DNA of 64,000 bases. Origin: Bacterioplanes sanyensis. GTDB taxonomy: Bacteria > Pseudomonadota > Gammaproteobacteria > Pseudomonadales > Oceanobacteraceae. Numbering within the stretch: the stretch's first letter is position 1; every line of letters begins with the position of its first letter. Shown in pieces: positions 52,101-60,911 of this stretch. The notes under the pieces were generated by a model that was not told the DNA's origin, searched no databases, and was given only the letters and a program-made list of their open reading frames with translations. Location of the stretch: the NCBI RefSeq assembly GCF_014652515.1, contig NZ_BMYY01000001.1, forward strand, positions 587,133-651,132, in the 5' to 3' direction. Position numbers and translations under genes: made by a program.

Positions 52101-54017
52101 GGTAACGGCATGCTGTTGTCTGAGCATATTTGCCTGGTGGCGGCCTTTAACCATATGCACATTTTTGTTGACCCAACCCCCAATGCGGCCAGCAGCTTTG
52201 AAGAGCGCAAGCGCTTGTTTGAATTGCCACGCTCCAGCTGGGCCGATTACAACCGCGAGTTAATTTCGCGTGGCGGCGGTATTTTCTCGCGCGATGCCAA
52301 GAGCATCCCGATTTCTCGTGAAATGAAGCAGCTGTTTGGCATTTATGACGACCGTTTGCCACCAAACGAACTGATTCGCGCCATCTTGCGGGCGCCAGTG
52401 GATTTGATCTGGAACGGTGGTATTGGCACCTACATCAAAGCCAGCAGCGAGCGCCATGCGCAGGTGGGCGATAAAGCCAATGATGGCGTGCGTATTAACG
52501 GCAACGAAGTACGCGCGAAAGTGATCGGTGAAGGCGGCAACCTGGGCATTACCCAGCTCGGACGGATCGAGTTCAACTTGAATGGGGGTGCATCGTTCAC
52601 CGACTTTATTGATAACGCGGGTGGTGTGGATTGCTCCGACCACGAAGTGAATATCAAAATCATGCTGAACGAGATCATGGATAACGGCGATCTGACGCGC
52701 AAACAGCGCAACGAGATCTTTATGTCCATGACCGATCAAGTAGCGGATCTGGTGTTGACTAATAACTACTACCAGACCCAAGCCATTGCCTTGGCCGAGC
52801 GTGATTGTAAAACCCGACTGGATGAGTATTCGCGTCTGATGCGTGATTACGAAAGCCAAGGCAAGCTTAATCGCGCGCTGGAGTTTTTACCTACAGAAGA
52901 AGCGTTACAGGATCGCCGCAGCGATAACCAAGGCCTGACGCGCCCAGAGTTGTCGGTGCTGATTTCATATACTAAAGCGGATTTAAAAGAGCGCTTAAAT
53001 ACCGCCGAAATTTGCGCCGATAACTACATTTCGCGCATTTTAACCACGGCCTTCCCAGAGAACTTGTTCGAGCGCTTTGGTGAGGCTATGTACCGTCACC
53101 GCCTGCGCAGCGAAATCATTGCCACGCAGTTAGCCAATGACATGGTTAACTACATGGGCATTACCTTTGTGAACCGCCAGCAGGCTTCTACCGGCGCTAG
53201 CGTGACGGAAATTGCCCGGGCCTATTTAACCGCCCGCGATGTATTTGATTTGCCGCTGTTATGGCAGCAAATTACCGAGCTGGATTATCAGATTGATACC
53301 GATGTGCAAGAAAGCATGATGGCCGATCTGATGCGCTTGGTGCGCCGCGCGACGCGTTGGTTCTTGCGTAACCGTCGCATGTTGGATGACATTGATGCCG
53401 AGGTGCAGAAGTTCCGCGAGCCGGTACGCACATTGGCCACCCAGCTGGGCGACACGCTTAAAGGCTCTGCCTTGGAAAGCTGGCGCGACACCTACAATCA
53501 GCGTGTTGAAGCTGGTGTACCAGAAGAGTTGGCCGCCATTACCGCGGGCGCGTCTAACCTCTACTCGGCGCTGGGCATCATTGAAGCCGCTGGCCAAACC
53601 GAGCGACAGCCGCAAGAGGTGGCACAAGCCTACTTCGAAATAGGCGAGCATTTATCGCTGGATTGGTTTATGCAGCAGATTAACCTGTTGCCCATGGCGA
53701 ATCACTGGGAAGCCTTAGCGCGTGAGACCCTGCGCGACGATTTGGATTGGCAGCAACGCGCTTTGACGGTTGGTTTGTTGTCTGGTTACAGCGGTCACGC
53801 TACTTTGGATGAGTCGATTGATGCTTGGGCCGCAGACCAGGATGCGCTGGTATCGCGCTGGCGCAGCATGTTGGCAGAGCTCAAGGCCGCCGATGGTCTT
53901 GAGTTCGCCATGGTTGCGGTCGCTCTGCGGGAACTGTTGGACTTAGCGCAAGCCAGTCGCCGCCATAAAGCGGTGGTAGAGACAGTGGCCGAAGAGGCAT
54001 CGACCAGCGCTGAATAA
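49149..54017 (+). CDS. gdhB: NAD-specific glutamate dehydrogenase, large (180-kDa) type
   Basis: 1622-residue catabolic enzyme, converting glutamate to 2-oxoglutarate and ammonia with NAD+. N-terminal third: regulatory ACT-like segments ([18 protein letters not shown], two pieces). The catalytic domain is in the middle, with PVGAKGGFV substrate Lys region, [20 protein letters not shown] in parts, and the NAD Rossmann loop [15 protein letters not shown]. A helical C-terminal domain follows. The size and motifs are those of the GDH-180 family of Pseudomonas and Streptomyces. ATG 49149 with AAGGAAGG upstream is the clear start. A good terminator follows. Confidence 0.95.
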   Translation: [1622 protein letters not shown]

Positions 54018-54036
54018 GCGGCGCTGAATGCGATCA

Positions 54037-54064
54037 AAGCGCTGCCCCAGGGCAGCGCTTTTTT
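54037..54064 (+). terminator. Terminator after glutamate dehydrogenase
   Basis: Stem AAGCGCTGCC / GGCAGCGCTT with loop CCAG, then six T, 20 bases after the stop. Confidence 0.9.
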
Positions 54065-54143
54065 ATGCCTATGATTTGTTGATTGGGTGACGACGGCTCG
54101 ATTGCGATGGATAATGCCTGCCAACATTGGGGGAGGGGCAAAC

Positions 54144-55193
54144 GTGCGACAAATCCTGTTATGGCTGATGTTTTGCTCCGTCGCAGTTCGCGCGGCCGAG
54201 GTCGATCAGTTCAGTTCAGCTGAACCGCAACAGTTAAAAGACAGTGCGGCGGTTATTGAACGTGAGGTCATGCGCCGTATTGAGCGTGCGGTGGAGCTAG
54301 CCAATAGCCCTTACCCTAGGCAACGCCCCTATAAAGTCCATGCCATGCGCCGGCGACCACAGTGCGATGAAGAACGTTTATACGACAGCTTGCGGTGGTA
54401 CTTAGCGCGGCCCGTCATTGGCCAAGTGGAAACCTTTGCTGAGCGCTCGCCACTGGTTGAAAAGCGTCGCGTTGGTTTTAAAAACTCCATTTATCGCGAT
54501 TTTCCCTGGCAGCAATCGCCGTCTTTGGTACTGAGCGAGCGCTTGGCCGCCGTTATTCGCATCGGCGAGCATGAAATCGGCACAGATAAACTTGGCCACT
54601 TTTTTACCGAAGGCAGCAGCTACTTCGAAATTACCGATCGCCTAGAAGAGGGTGTTGATGCTGGTTTGTTGTTTGGTGATTGGTCGGAGTCTTTGTATTT
54701 TGGTGCGCAAACCACGGGGGTGTTTTCGTTTGCTGATTTGGTAGCGAACTACCAAGGTTTGCGTTTTTGGAATCGAATTTTAGCGCGCCAGCGCGATCCG
54801 CTGATTGGCAATACGCCAGAGCCCTATGTTCGCTGTGAAAATAAGCGCTGGCGCGTTTCTGGTAATTTTTGGTTGGCTGATTACGTCGATGCCGGCTGGA
54901 ATGAGAGCATTAACTGCGTGGCTTTGCGCACGCCTGCGTTGTTAAAACAGGTCGCCCAACATGGCCCCAGCTGCACACCGCGCCAGTTGCCCAAGCAGCG
55001 TTATCAGGCGTTAGCTCAGCGCTTGCTAAATGCTCAGGGATTATCGGTGCTGGCAGAGCATTTGCAGCCTGAGGTGCTGCTGCCCCAGCGCATTCAACTG
55101 GAAAACTTACGTCTGCCAGCCGAGGCCTTTGAACACATTAGGGAGGTGCGAGAGTGGCTGGAGGACTGGCGTACTGAGGCGCAGCAGCCATGA
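54144..55193 (+). CDS. Exported protein of unknown function
   Basis: 349 residues with a signal peptide (MRQILLWLMFCSVAVRA, cut before AEVDQ). GTG 54144 has GGGGAGGGGC six bases upstream, hence this start. The middle has a striking EHEIGTDKLGHFFTEGSSYFE segment (given here in parts: EHEIGTDKLGHFF, TEGSSYFE), whose H-x2-G-x-DK-x-GHFF pattern recalls membrane-associated DUF2279-like proteins and could bind metal. Five cysteines are spread in the mature part. The stop overlaps the DUF2835 gene by four bases, so both are co-translated. Confidence 0.65.
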   Translation: MRQILLWLMFCSVAVRAAEVDQFSSAEPQQLKDSAAVIEREVMRRIERAVELANSPYPRQRPYKVHAMRRRPQCDEERLYDSLRWYLARPVIGQVETFAERSPLVEKRRVGFKNSIYRDFPWQQSPSLVLSERLAAVIRIGEHEIGTDKLGHFFTEGSSYFEITDRLEEGVDAGLLFGDWSESLYFGAQTTGVFSFADLVANYQGLRFWNRILARQRDPLIGNTPEPYVRCENKRWRVSGNFWLADYVDAGWNESINCVALRTPALLKQVAQHGPSCTPRQLPKQRYQALAQRLLNAQGLSVLAEHLQPEVLLPQRIQLENLRLPAEAFEHIREVREWLEDWRTEAQQP

Positions 55194-55414
55194 GTCAGCG
55201 CATCCTAGTGGATTTAGCCATTTCTGCCGATGAGTACTTAGCCTATTACAAGGGCAGTGCGCGGCAGGTGGTGGCCAAAGCAACGGATGGACGCATCGTG
55301 CGTTTTCCTGCGTCCATTTTGCAGCGCATGGTGAGTCATGAAGGCATTTATGGTCGCTTTGCCATTGATTTTGACGACAATGGTCGCTTTTGCAGTGTCA
55401 GCCGTGTGGGCTAG
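55190..55414 (+). CDS. DUF2835 family protein
   Basis: 74-residue small protein with the family signature ISADEYLAYYKGSARQVVA and GRIVRFPASILQRMVSHEGI in the middle, ending FDDNGRFCSVSRVG. DUF2835 proteins are widespread in gammaproteobacteria; the function is unknown. It overlaps the preceding exported-protein gene in ATGA. Confidence 0.88.
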   Translation: MSQRILVDLAISADEYLAYYKGSARQVVAKATDGRIVRFPASILQRMVSHEGIYGRFAIDFDDNGRFCSVSRVG

Positions 55415-55508
55415 CTGATTATCCAACGCCGATCGAATCCCGTATAATGCCGCCACTTTTTTGGGCACCACAGTGTTGGTGTGATACAGCGCATAAGCGG
55501 AGATCGGT

Positions 55509-56540
55509 ATGGATTGGTACAGCCTCACCCGACAATTGTTTTTTCGTCTCAGCGGTGAGACCTCGCATGAACTGGGTTTGGATCTACTGGGCGCCGGTGA
55601 GCGCTTGGGCTTGCTCAAGCACTTGGCGCCAGCCGTAGCTAACCTAGAAACCGAAGTCGCCGGTATTCGCTTTGCCAACCCAGTTGGCCTAGCTGCGGGC
55701 CTAGATAAAAACGGCGACTACATAGATGCCTTCGCCCGTTTGGGTTTTGGTTTTATCGAGATAGGCACCGTCACGCCACGGCCGCAGCCCGGAAACCCGA
55801 AGCCGCGCTTGTTCCGCTTACCCGAGCAGCGCGCCATTATTAATCGCATGGGCTTTAACAACAAAGGCGTCGATCACTTAGTCGAGCGGGTTAAAGCGTC
55901 CAGCTATGAAGGCGTGTTAGGCATTAATATCGGTAAAAACTTCGATACCGCCGTCGAAGACGCCACTCAGGATTACCTGACCTGCTTAGACAAGGTCTAT
56001 CCACACGCTGACTACATTACCGTCAATATTTCTTCCCCTAACACACCTGGTCTGCGCACCTTGCAGTATGGCGATGCCTTAAAAGAGCTGTTGGAGCCTT
56101 TGAAGGAGCGTCAAGCGCAGCTGACGAGCGAGCATGGTCATAAGCCAATCTTCGTTAAAATTGCCCCAGACATGAGCGCAGAGGAAGTGGGCTTGGTCGC
56201 AGACACCTTGCTGGCTACGGGCATGGAAGGTGTGATTGCCACCAACACCACCTTATCGCGTGAGGGTGTTGAAGGCGCTCGCTATGGTGATGAACAGGGT
56301 GGCCTGAGCGGTGCGCCAGTCGAAGACTTGGCGACGCAAACCGTGCGTTTGCTGGCGGCTGAGCTGGGCGGCAAACTGCCTATTATCGGCGTCGGTGGCA
56401 TTTTGGATGGTGAAGGTGCCGTCGATAAAATAGACGCCGGTGCCAGCTTGGTGCAGGTGTACAGTGGTTTTATTTACCGTGGCCCAGAGCTGATCGGCGA
56501 GTGTGTGGATGCGCTGGCGGCGCAACGCGCGCGCGGCTAA
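55509..56540 (+). CDS. pyrD: Dihydroorotate dehydrogenase (quinone), class 2
   Basis: Membrane-associated flavoprotein for the fourth step of UMP synthesis, electrons to ubiquinone. 343 residues: N-terminal amphipathic helix pair ([15 protein letters not shown]), then the barrel with [33 protein letters not shown] (in parts), [22 protein letters not shown] with the class 2 catalytic serine nearby, and IIGVGGI. AAGCGGAGATCG precedes the ATG. Confidence 0.96.
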   Translation: MDWYSLTRQLFFRLSGETSHELGLDLLGAGERLGLLKHLAPAVANLETEVAGIRFANPVGLAAGLDKNGDYIDAFARLGFGFIEIGTVTPRPQPGNPKPRLFRLPEQRAIINRMGFNNKGVDHLVERVKASSYEGVLGINIGKNFDTAVEDATQDYLTCLDKVYPHADYITVNISSPNTPGLRTLQYGDALKELLEPLKERQAQLTSEHGHKPIFVKIAPDMSAEEVGLVADTLLATGMEGVIATNTTLSREGVEGARYGDEQGGLSGAPVEDLATQTVRLLAAELGGKLPIIGVGGILDGEGAVDKIDAGASLVQVYSGFIYRGPELIGECVDALAAQRARG

Positions 56541-56566
56541 AGGTAGTGTCGCTAATGGCGTGATGG

Positions 56567-56627
56567 GTTTTGATCAAAAAGGCGTTGATGGTTTTTTGAC
56601 CAAAAAGGTGGATTTGGCCAAAAAAAA
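56567..56627. repeat. Three T-rich near-palindromes between pyrD and rmf
   Basis: Three successive copies of a short palindrome-like motif, GTTTTGATCAAAAAGG, TTTTTTGACCAAAAAGG and ATTTGGCCAAAAAAAA. On the minus strand they follow the rmf terminator and would each end in T-rich stretches; they may reinforce termination from both sides. Confidence 0.4.
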
Positions 56628-56646
56628 GCCCCGTTGATAACGGGGC
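56620..56646 (-). terminator. Terminator of rmf
   Basis: Stem GCCCCGTT / AACGGGGC with loop GAT (56628-56646); on the minus strand it is followed by eight T. It stands 36 bases past the rmf stop. Confidence 0.85.
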
Positions 56647-56682
56647 GGCCTCCCGGGTGGGGAGGCGGGTGCTGGATGGTAG

Positions 56683-56877
56683 TTAACCGTACATTCTATG
56701 AATCCCAGAAACGCCTGTGTATCCATCCCAGTTATCGGCACGTCCGGAGCGCCACCCGGCCATCCAAGCGTCGCGCAATGGGCCCATGGGGGCCAAGTCT
56801 TTCGACCGTCGCTCAACACCTGCTCGGTAACCGCGTGAGAAAGCTCGTTCTTGCAAATCGCGTTTCTGTTTCTTCAT
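56683..56877 (-). CDS. rmf: Ribosome modulation factor
   Basis: 64-residue basic protein that dimerises 70S ribosomes into inactive 100S particles in stationary phase. MKKQKRDLQERAFSRGYRAG matches the RMF start very well (E. coli MKRQKRDRLERAHQRGYQAG), followed by GRSKD-type and WMAGWRSGRADNWDG. ATG 56877 was chosen by this match; the open frame extends 14 codons further. It stands divergent from rlmL with a 176-base shared gap. Confidence 0.93.
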   Translation of the reverse strand: MKKQKRDLQERAFSRGYRAGVERRSKDLAPMGPLRDAWMAGWRSGRADNWDGYTGVSGIHRMYG

Positions 56878-57053
56878 TAGATGCGTCCTCGCTTCTGTTA
56901 AAAGAACGGCCGCTGCCAAGTGAAAAGATGACGTAAGCAGCGACAGCCCCTAAGGTTGTATCGCGGCACACGGGTCGATGTTAATGATTTTTTTCTTATA
57001 AACAGCGTAGTGCTTGCTACGCATCGCTATTTGACGAACGGATTACAATCAGC

Positions 57054-59219
57054 ATGCAAACAGATGTTCAGACGTCAGAAATGGCGTGGATGGCCCTATG
57101 TCCTAAAGGGTTAGAGCCACTCCTGGCCGACGAAATCAGTCACTTAGGTGGCAAAGTTGAACGAGAAACCCACATGGGTGTGGCGTGGAAAGGTGACCTT
57201 GAAGTGGTTTACCGAGTCTGCCTGTGGAGTCGCTTAGCGAGCAGAATATTATTACCCTTGTATGAAAGTCAGGTTACAACGGCCGATGATTTGTACGACA
57301 GTGCACGCAAGGTAGATTGGCCAGGGGTATTTCCTGTCTCAGCCAATTTTCGTATCGACTTCCATGGTCGCAACGACCAGATTCGCAACACTCAATTTGG
57401 TGCTCAGCGCATCAAAGACGCCGTCGTCGATGGCTTCCGTGACCACTGTGGTCAGCGCCCCTCCGTTGATAAAGACGCGGCGGTGCGCATTGAGGCGCGC
57501 TTGGCCAAAGGCAAGCTCAGCCTGTTTCTGAATCTCAGTGGCGACAGCTTGCACCGTCGCGGTTATCGCTTGCAGCCGGGTAAAGCGCCTCTGAAAGAGA
57601 ACTTGGCGGCGGCGCTGCTGATTCGCGCTGGCTGGCCGGAAAAGATGGCCACAGGTGAGCACCTGATCGACCCCATGTGTGGCTCCGGCACCTTGTTAAT
57701 TGAGGCGGCCTTGATGGCCGCTGACATCGCCCCTGGACTGAATCGGCAGAAGTGGGGCTTCAGTGACTGGAAAGGCCATGATCGCAAGCTGTGGATGGCG
57801 CTGTGCGATGAAGCACGCCAGCGCCGCACTCAAGGATTGGCGCAGTTGCAAAATCGTTTTTACGGCTTTGATATTGATGCCGAGCAACTCAACGCAGCGC
57901 AGAAAAACTTGGAGCGAGCTGGCTTAAGCGACAAGGTGCATCTGGAGCGCCGTGGCGTAGACGCGTTGCGGGTGCAAAAGGACGTCATGACTAAGGGCGG
58001 CCTGCTGATCTGTAATCCGCCTTATGGTGAGCGCTTAAGCGAGCTGCCGCAGTTGGCGCCTTTGTATCAGCAGTTGCATCAGGCGGCGTTGAAAGTGCCG
58101 CAATGGCCGCTGGCGGTGTTTACCGGCAATGTTGATTTGGCCAAAGTCATTCGCCGGCCCATGGACAAGCAATACCGTTTTGTAAATGGTCAAATTGCCA
58201 CGCGTTTGTTGATGTTTGGCGCCGCCGATGAGCGCTCGCTCAGCGCGCCCGACACACTGATTCGCGGCCCGGTAGAGGCCTTCGCCAACCGCTTAAAGAA
58301 AAATTTGAAGCAGTTAAATAAATGGGCCAAGCGCGAACAGGTCAGTTGTTATCGCCTCTATGACGCAGATTTGCCGGAGTATGCCGTCGCCATTGATCGC
58401 TACCAGGCCGAGCAGGGCGAATGGCTGCATGTGCAGGAATACACGCCGCCCAAATCAATCGACCCGGAAAAAGCCGAGCGTCGATTGTTGGATGTGCTGG
58501 GCGCGTTGCCGGAAGTCACCGGCGTTGCACCTGAACGCATCGTGTTAAAGCGGCGCGAGCGCCAGAGCGGCAAGCGCCAATACGAAAAAGTGGCCAGTGA
58601 TGAGCAGGCACTGGTGGTGCAAGAAGGCGCGGTCAAGCTGCAGGTAAACCTGCGTGATTATTTGGATACCGGCCTGTTTTTGGATCATCGACCCACGCGT
58701 TTATGGCTGCATCAGCAGCTAAAACCCGGACAGCGCTTTTTGAATCTGTTTTGCTATACCGCCACGGCCAGTGTGCACGCTGCCCAAGCCGGTGCCCATT
58801 GCACCAGCGTGGATATGTCACGCACCTATTTAAACTGGGGCAAAGACAACTTCGGCTTAAATGCCATTGACCCAGCTGAACATGCCTTTGTGCAGCAGGA
58901 TTGCATGCAGTGGTTGGCGCAGCAGGGCAGTGACAAGTTCGATGTCATTTTTATGGACCCGCCGACCTTTTCTAACTCCAAGCGCATGGAGGGGGTGCTG
59001 GATATTCAACGCGATCATGTGCGCCTTATCGAGCAGGCGATGGCATTGCTGAACCCGGGTGGTGTGTTGGTGTTCTCGACCAACTTGCGCAAATTTCAGT
59101 TGGATGAAGACGCGCTATCAGTCTTCAATATTCAAGCGCAAGGGGCTAAATCCGTACCTTTTGATTTTTCCCGCCGGCCCAATATTCACCACTGCTTTCA
59201 TATTCGTAGCGCTCAATAG
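57054..59219 (+). CDS. rlmL: 23S rRNA m2G2445/m7G2069 methyltransferase RlmKL
   Basis: 721-residue fusion enzyme. N-terminal THUMP domain (about 50-160), then the m2G methyltransferase domain (DPMCGSGTLLIEAALMA and catalytic NPPYGERL), then, after a linker, the RlmK domain for m7G (FLNLFCYTATASVHAA, DPPTFSNSKRM). Both SAM sites are complete. The start MQTDVQTSEMAWMALCP is plausible, though no strong ribosome binding site is seen. Confidence 0.95.
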   Translation: MQTDVQTSEMAWMALCPKGLEPLLADEISHLGGKVERETHMGVAWKGDLEVVYRVCLWSRLASRILLPLYESQVTTADDLYDSARKVDWPGVFPVSANFRIDFHGRNDQIRNTQFGAQRIKDAVVDGFRDHCGQRPSVDKDAAVRIEARLAKGKLSLFLNLSGDSLHRRGYRLQPGKAPLKENLAAALLIRAGWPEKMATGEHLIDPMCGSGTLLIEAALMAADIAPGLNRQKWGFSDWKGHDRKLWMALCDEARQRRTQGLAQLQNRFYGFDIDAEQLNAAQKNLERAGLSDKVHLERRGVDALRVQKDVMTKGGLLICNPPYGERLSELPQLAPLYQQLHQAALKVPQWPLAVFTGNVDLAKVIRRPMDKQYRFVNGQIATRLLMFGAADERSLSAPDTLIRGPVEAFANRLKKNLKQLNKWAKREQVSCYRLYDADLPEYAVAIDRYQAEQGEWLHVQEYTPPKSIDPEKAERRLLDVLGALPEVTGVAPERIVLKRRERQSGKRQYEKVASDEQALVVQEGAVKLQVNLRDYLDTGLFLDHRPTRLWLHQQLKPGQRFLNLFCYTATASVHAAQAGAHCTSVDMSRTYLNWGKDNFGLNAIDPAEHAFVQQDCMQWLAQQGSDKFDVIFMDPPTFSNSKRMEGVLDIQRDHVRLIEQAMALLNPGGVLVFSTNLRKFQLDEDALSVFNIQAQGAKSVPFDFSRRPNIHHCFHIRSAQ

Positions 59220-59344
59220 CGCTGTCAGTACACAATCAGGCTGGGAGCTTTAAATAGTGGCGCTCCCTTGCTTGCATTGCCGCTGGTTCGCCCTCTGGTG
59301 TAGAGTAGCAACCCCGTTGGATGTGATGTTTAAGGATGATATTG

Positions 59345-59704
59345 ATGCTATTGATGAAATTGGCACCTGCGTTATTAACGGTCGCGTTAGTGGCAGCTTC
59401 AGCGCACAGTTGGGCGGATTATTTTGTTGAGCGCGATCTGCACGGCAGCTGGTGCTTTCATACCAAAGAATACCCAGATGGCAATCAGTCCAATGAAAAA
59501 GTCAGCTATCACTTTGGCGTTGACCAGCAGCTACGCATGACGGAGTTTACCTATGAAACCCGCAGCGCTTACAGCTTGCGCGGCAGTCGCTTAAAAATAG
59601 ATAAAATCGGACGTTTTGATGTGCTGCAGCTGACGCCCAGTCAGTTATTGTTAAAACATCGCAATGGCTCGCTGCTGCATCTTAAGCGGGGGCGGTGTCA
59701 GTAA
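59345..59704 (+). CDS. Small exported protein of unknown function
   Basis: 119 residues, signal peptide MLLMKLAPALLTVALVAASA with cleavage near SWA-DYF. The mature part is about 95 residues, with two cysteines (in GSWCFHTKE and at the end, RGRCQ) that may pair, and beta-type sequence reminiscent of a lipocalin-like small barrel. AAGG lies nine bases before ATG 59345; ATG 59336 abuts the same motif. Not assigned to any family. It ends 49 bases before chrA. Confidence 0.6.
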   Translation: MLLMKLAPALLTVALVAASAHSWADYFVERDLHGSWCFHTKEYPDGNQSNEKVSYHFGVDQQLRMTEFTYETRSAYSLRGSRLKIDKIGRFDVLQLTPSQLLLKHRNGSLLHLKRGRCQ

Positions 59705-59753
59705 CCCTTTCGCTATAGAAAGTGCTATCGAGTTAAGCCGCTGGAGGCCGAGT

Positions 59754-60911
59754 GTGAACAGCAATATCTGGCAAATTTTACGTCAGTTTTTCTGGTTAGG
59801 TTGCACCTCCTTTGGCGGTCCGGCAGCGCATATCGGTTATTTTCGTCAGCAGTTTGTGGTGCAACAGGGCGCGCTCAGTGGGCAGCGCTTTGCCGACTTA
59901 TTGGCGTTGTGCCAGTTTTTGCCTGGGCCTGCCAGCAGTCAGTTAGGTGCGGCCATCGGTTTCGACTTGGCTGGCTGGCGCGGTGCCATCGCAGCCTTTG
60001 TTGGCTTTACGCTGCCGTCTGTGTTGATTCTTGCGCTGCTGGGCAGTAGCTGGTTGTGGTGGGCCGACTCTGCACTGGTGCTAGCACTGAAGTGGCTGGC
60101 CATGGTGGTGGTCGCCGATGCGGTATGGAGCATGGCGCAGCAGTTTTGCCAGTCTGCTAGGCACAAGCGCATCGCATTGCTGGTGTTGCTGCTCATGCTG
60201 TTATGGCCAACTGGGCAATGGTGGGTATTAGTGCTGGTGGCTGCCTGGGCGGCGTGGCACGTGCAAGATGATTCTACTTCACCACCTAATGGCTCAACTT
60301 CGCCATCCATAGTAGGGCATTTTTCACCACTGGCGCTTACCTTGCTGGCCATGTTTTTTGCTTTATTGCTGTGGGCGGTGTGGCCGCACAGCAGCGTTTA
60401 TAGCGATTTGCTGGCGCTGTTTTATCGCACCGGTGCCACCGTGTTTGGTGGCGGCCATGTGGTGTTACCGCTATTGCAGCCTGAGCTGGTGGGGCAGGGC
60501 TTGCTAAGTGAAGCGCAATTTAATGCCGGCTACGGCGCTGCCCAAATATTGCCTGGGCCGCTGTTCAGTGTGGCGTTTTTCTTTGCCCAAGGCACAGGGG
60601 CCGGTATCGGTGTGGCTTTATCGTGTTTGCTGGCCATTTTTTTACCTGGGTTTTTATTGTTATTTGCCTTGCTGCATCAGTGGCAGTGGTTGCAGCAACA
60701 GCCTCGCTTGGTGGCTGCGCTGCGGGCAGTCAATGCAGCCGTGGTGGGCTTGCTGGCAGCGACCTGGCTGAGTGTGCTGTTACCAGCGGCGAGCACGGGG
60801 TTGTTGAGCGTGTTGTTGGCGCTGCCCGCACTGGCCTGGCTACGCCACGATAAACAGCCGCGCACCTTGCTGTGGTTGGCGGCGCTGGCGCTGGTGTTTT
60901 ATGGTCTGTAG
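59754..60911 (+). CDS. chrA: Chromate transporter, long-chain CHR family
   Basis: 385-residue membrane protein with two homologous halves of about six helices each. Half one begins FFWLGCTSFGGPAAHIGYF and has LPGPASSQLGAAIGF; half two repeats the theme in ATVFGGGHVVLPLLQPELV and AQILPGPLFSVAFFFAQG. CHR proteins take chromate out of the cell with protons. GTG 59754 follows GGAGG at five bases and aligns with the family start. The last 13 bases overlap the racemase-family gene on the other strand. Confidence 0.92.
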   Translation: MNSNIWQILRQFFWLGCTSFGGPAAHIGYFRQQFVVQQGALSGQRFADLLALCQFLPGPASSQLGAAIGFDLAGWRGAIAAFVGFTLPSVLILALLGSSWLWWADSALVLALKWLAMVVVADAVWSMAQQFCQSARHKRIALLVLLLMLLWPTGQWWVLVLVAAWAAWHVQDDSTSPPNGSTSPSIVGHFSPLALTLLAMFFALLLWAVWPHSSVYSDLLALFYRTGATVFGGGHVVLPLLQPELVGQGLLSEAQFNAGYGAAQILPGPLFSVAFFFAQGTGAGIGVALSCLLAIFLPGFLLLFALLHQWQWLQQQPRLVAALRAVNAAVVGLLAATWLSVLLPAASTGLLSVLLALPALAWLRHDKQPRTLLWLAALALVFYGL

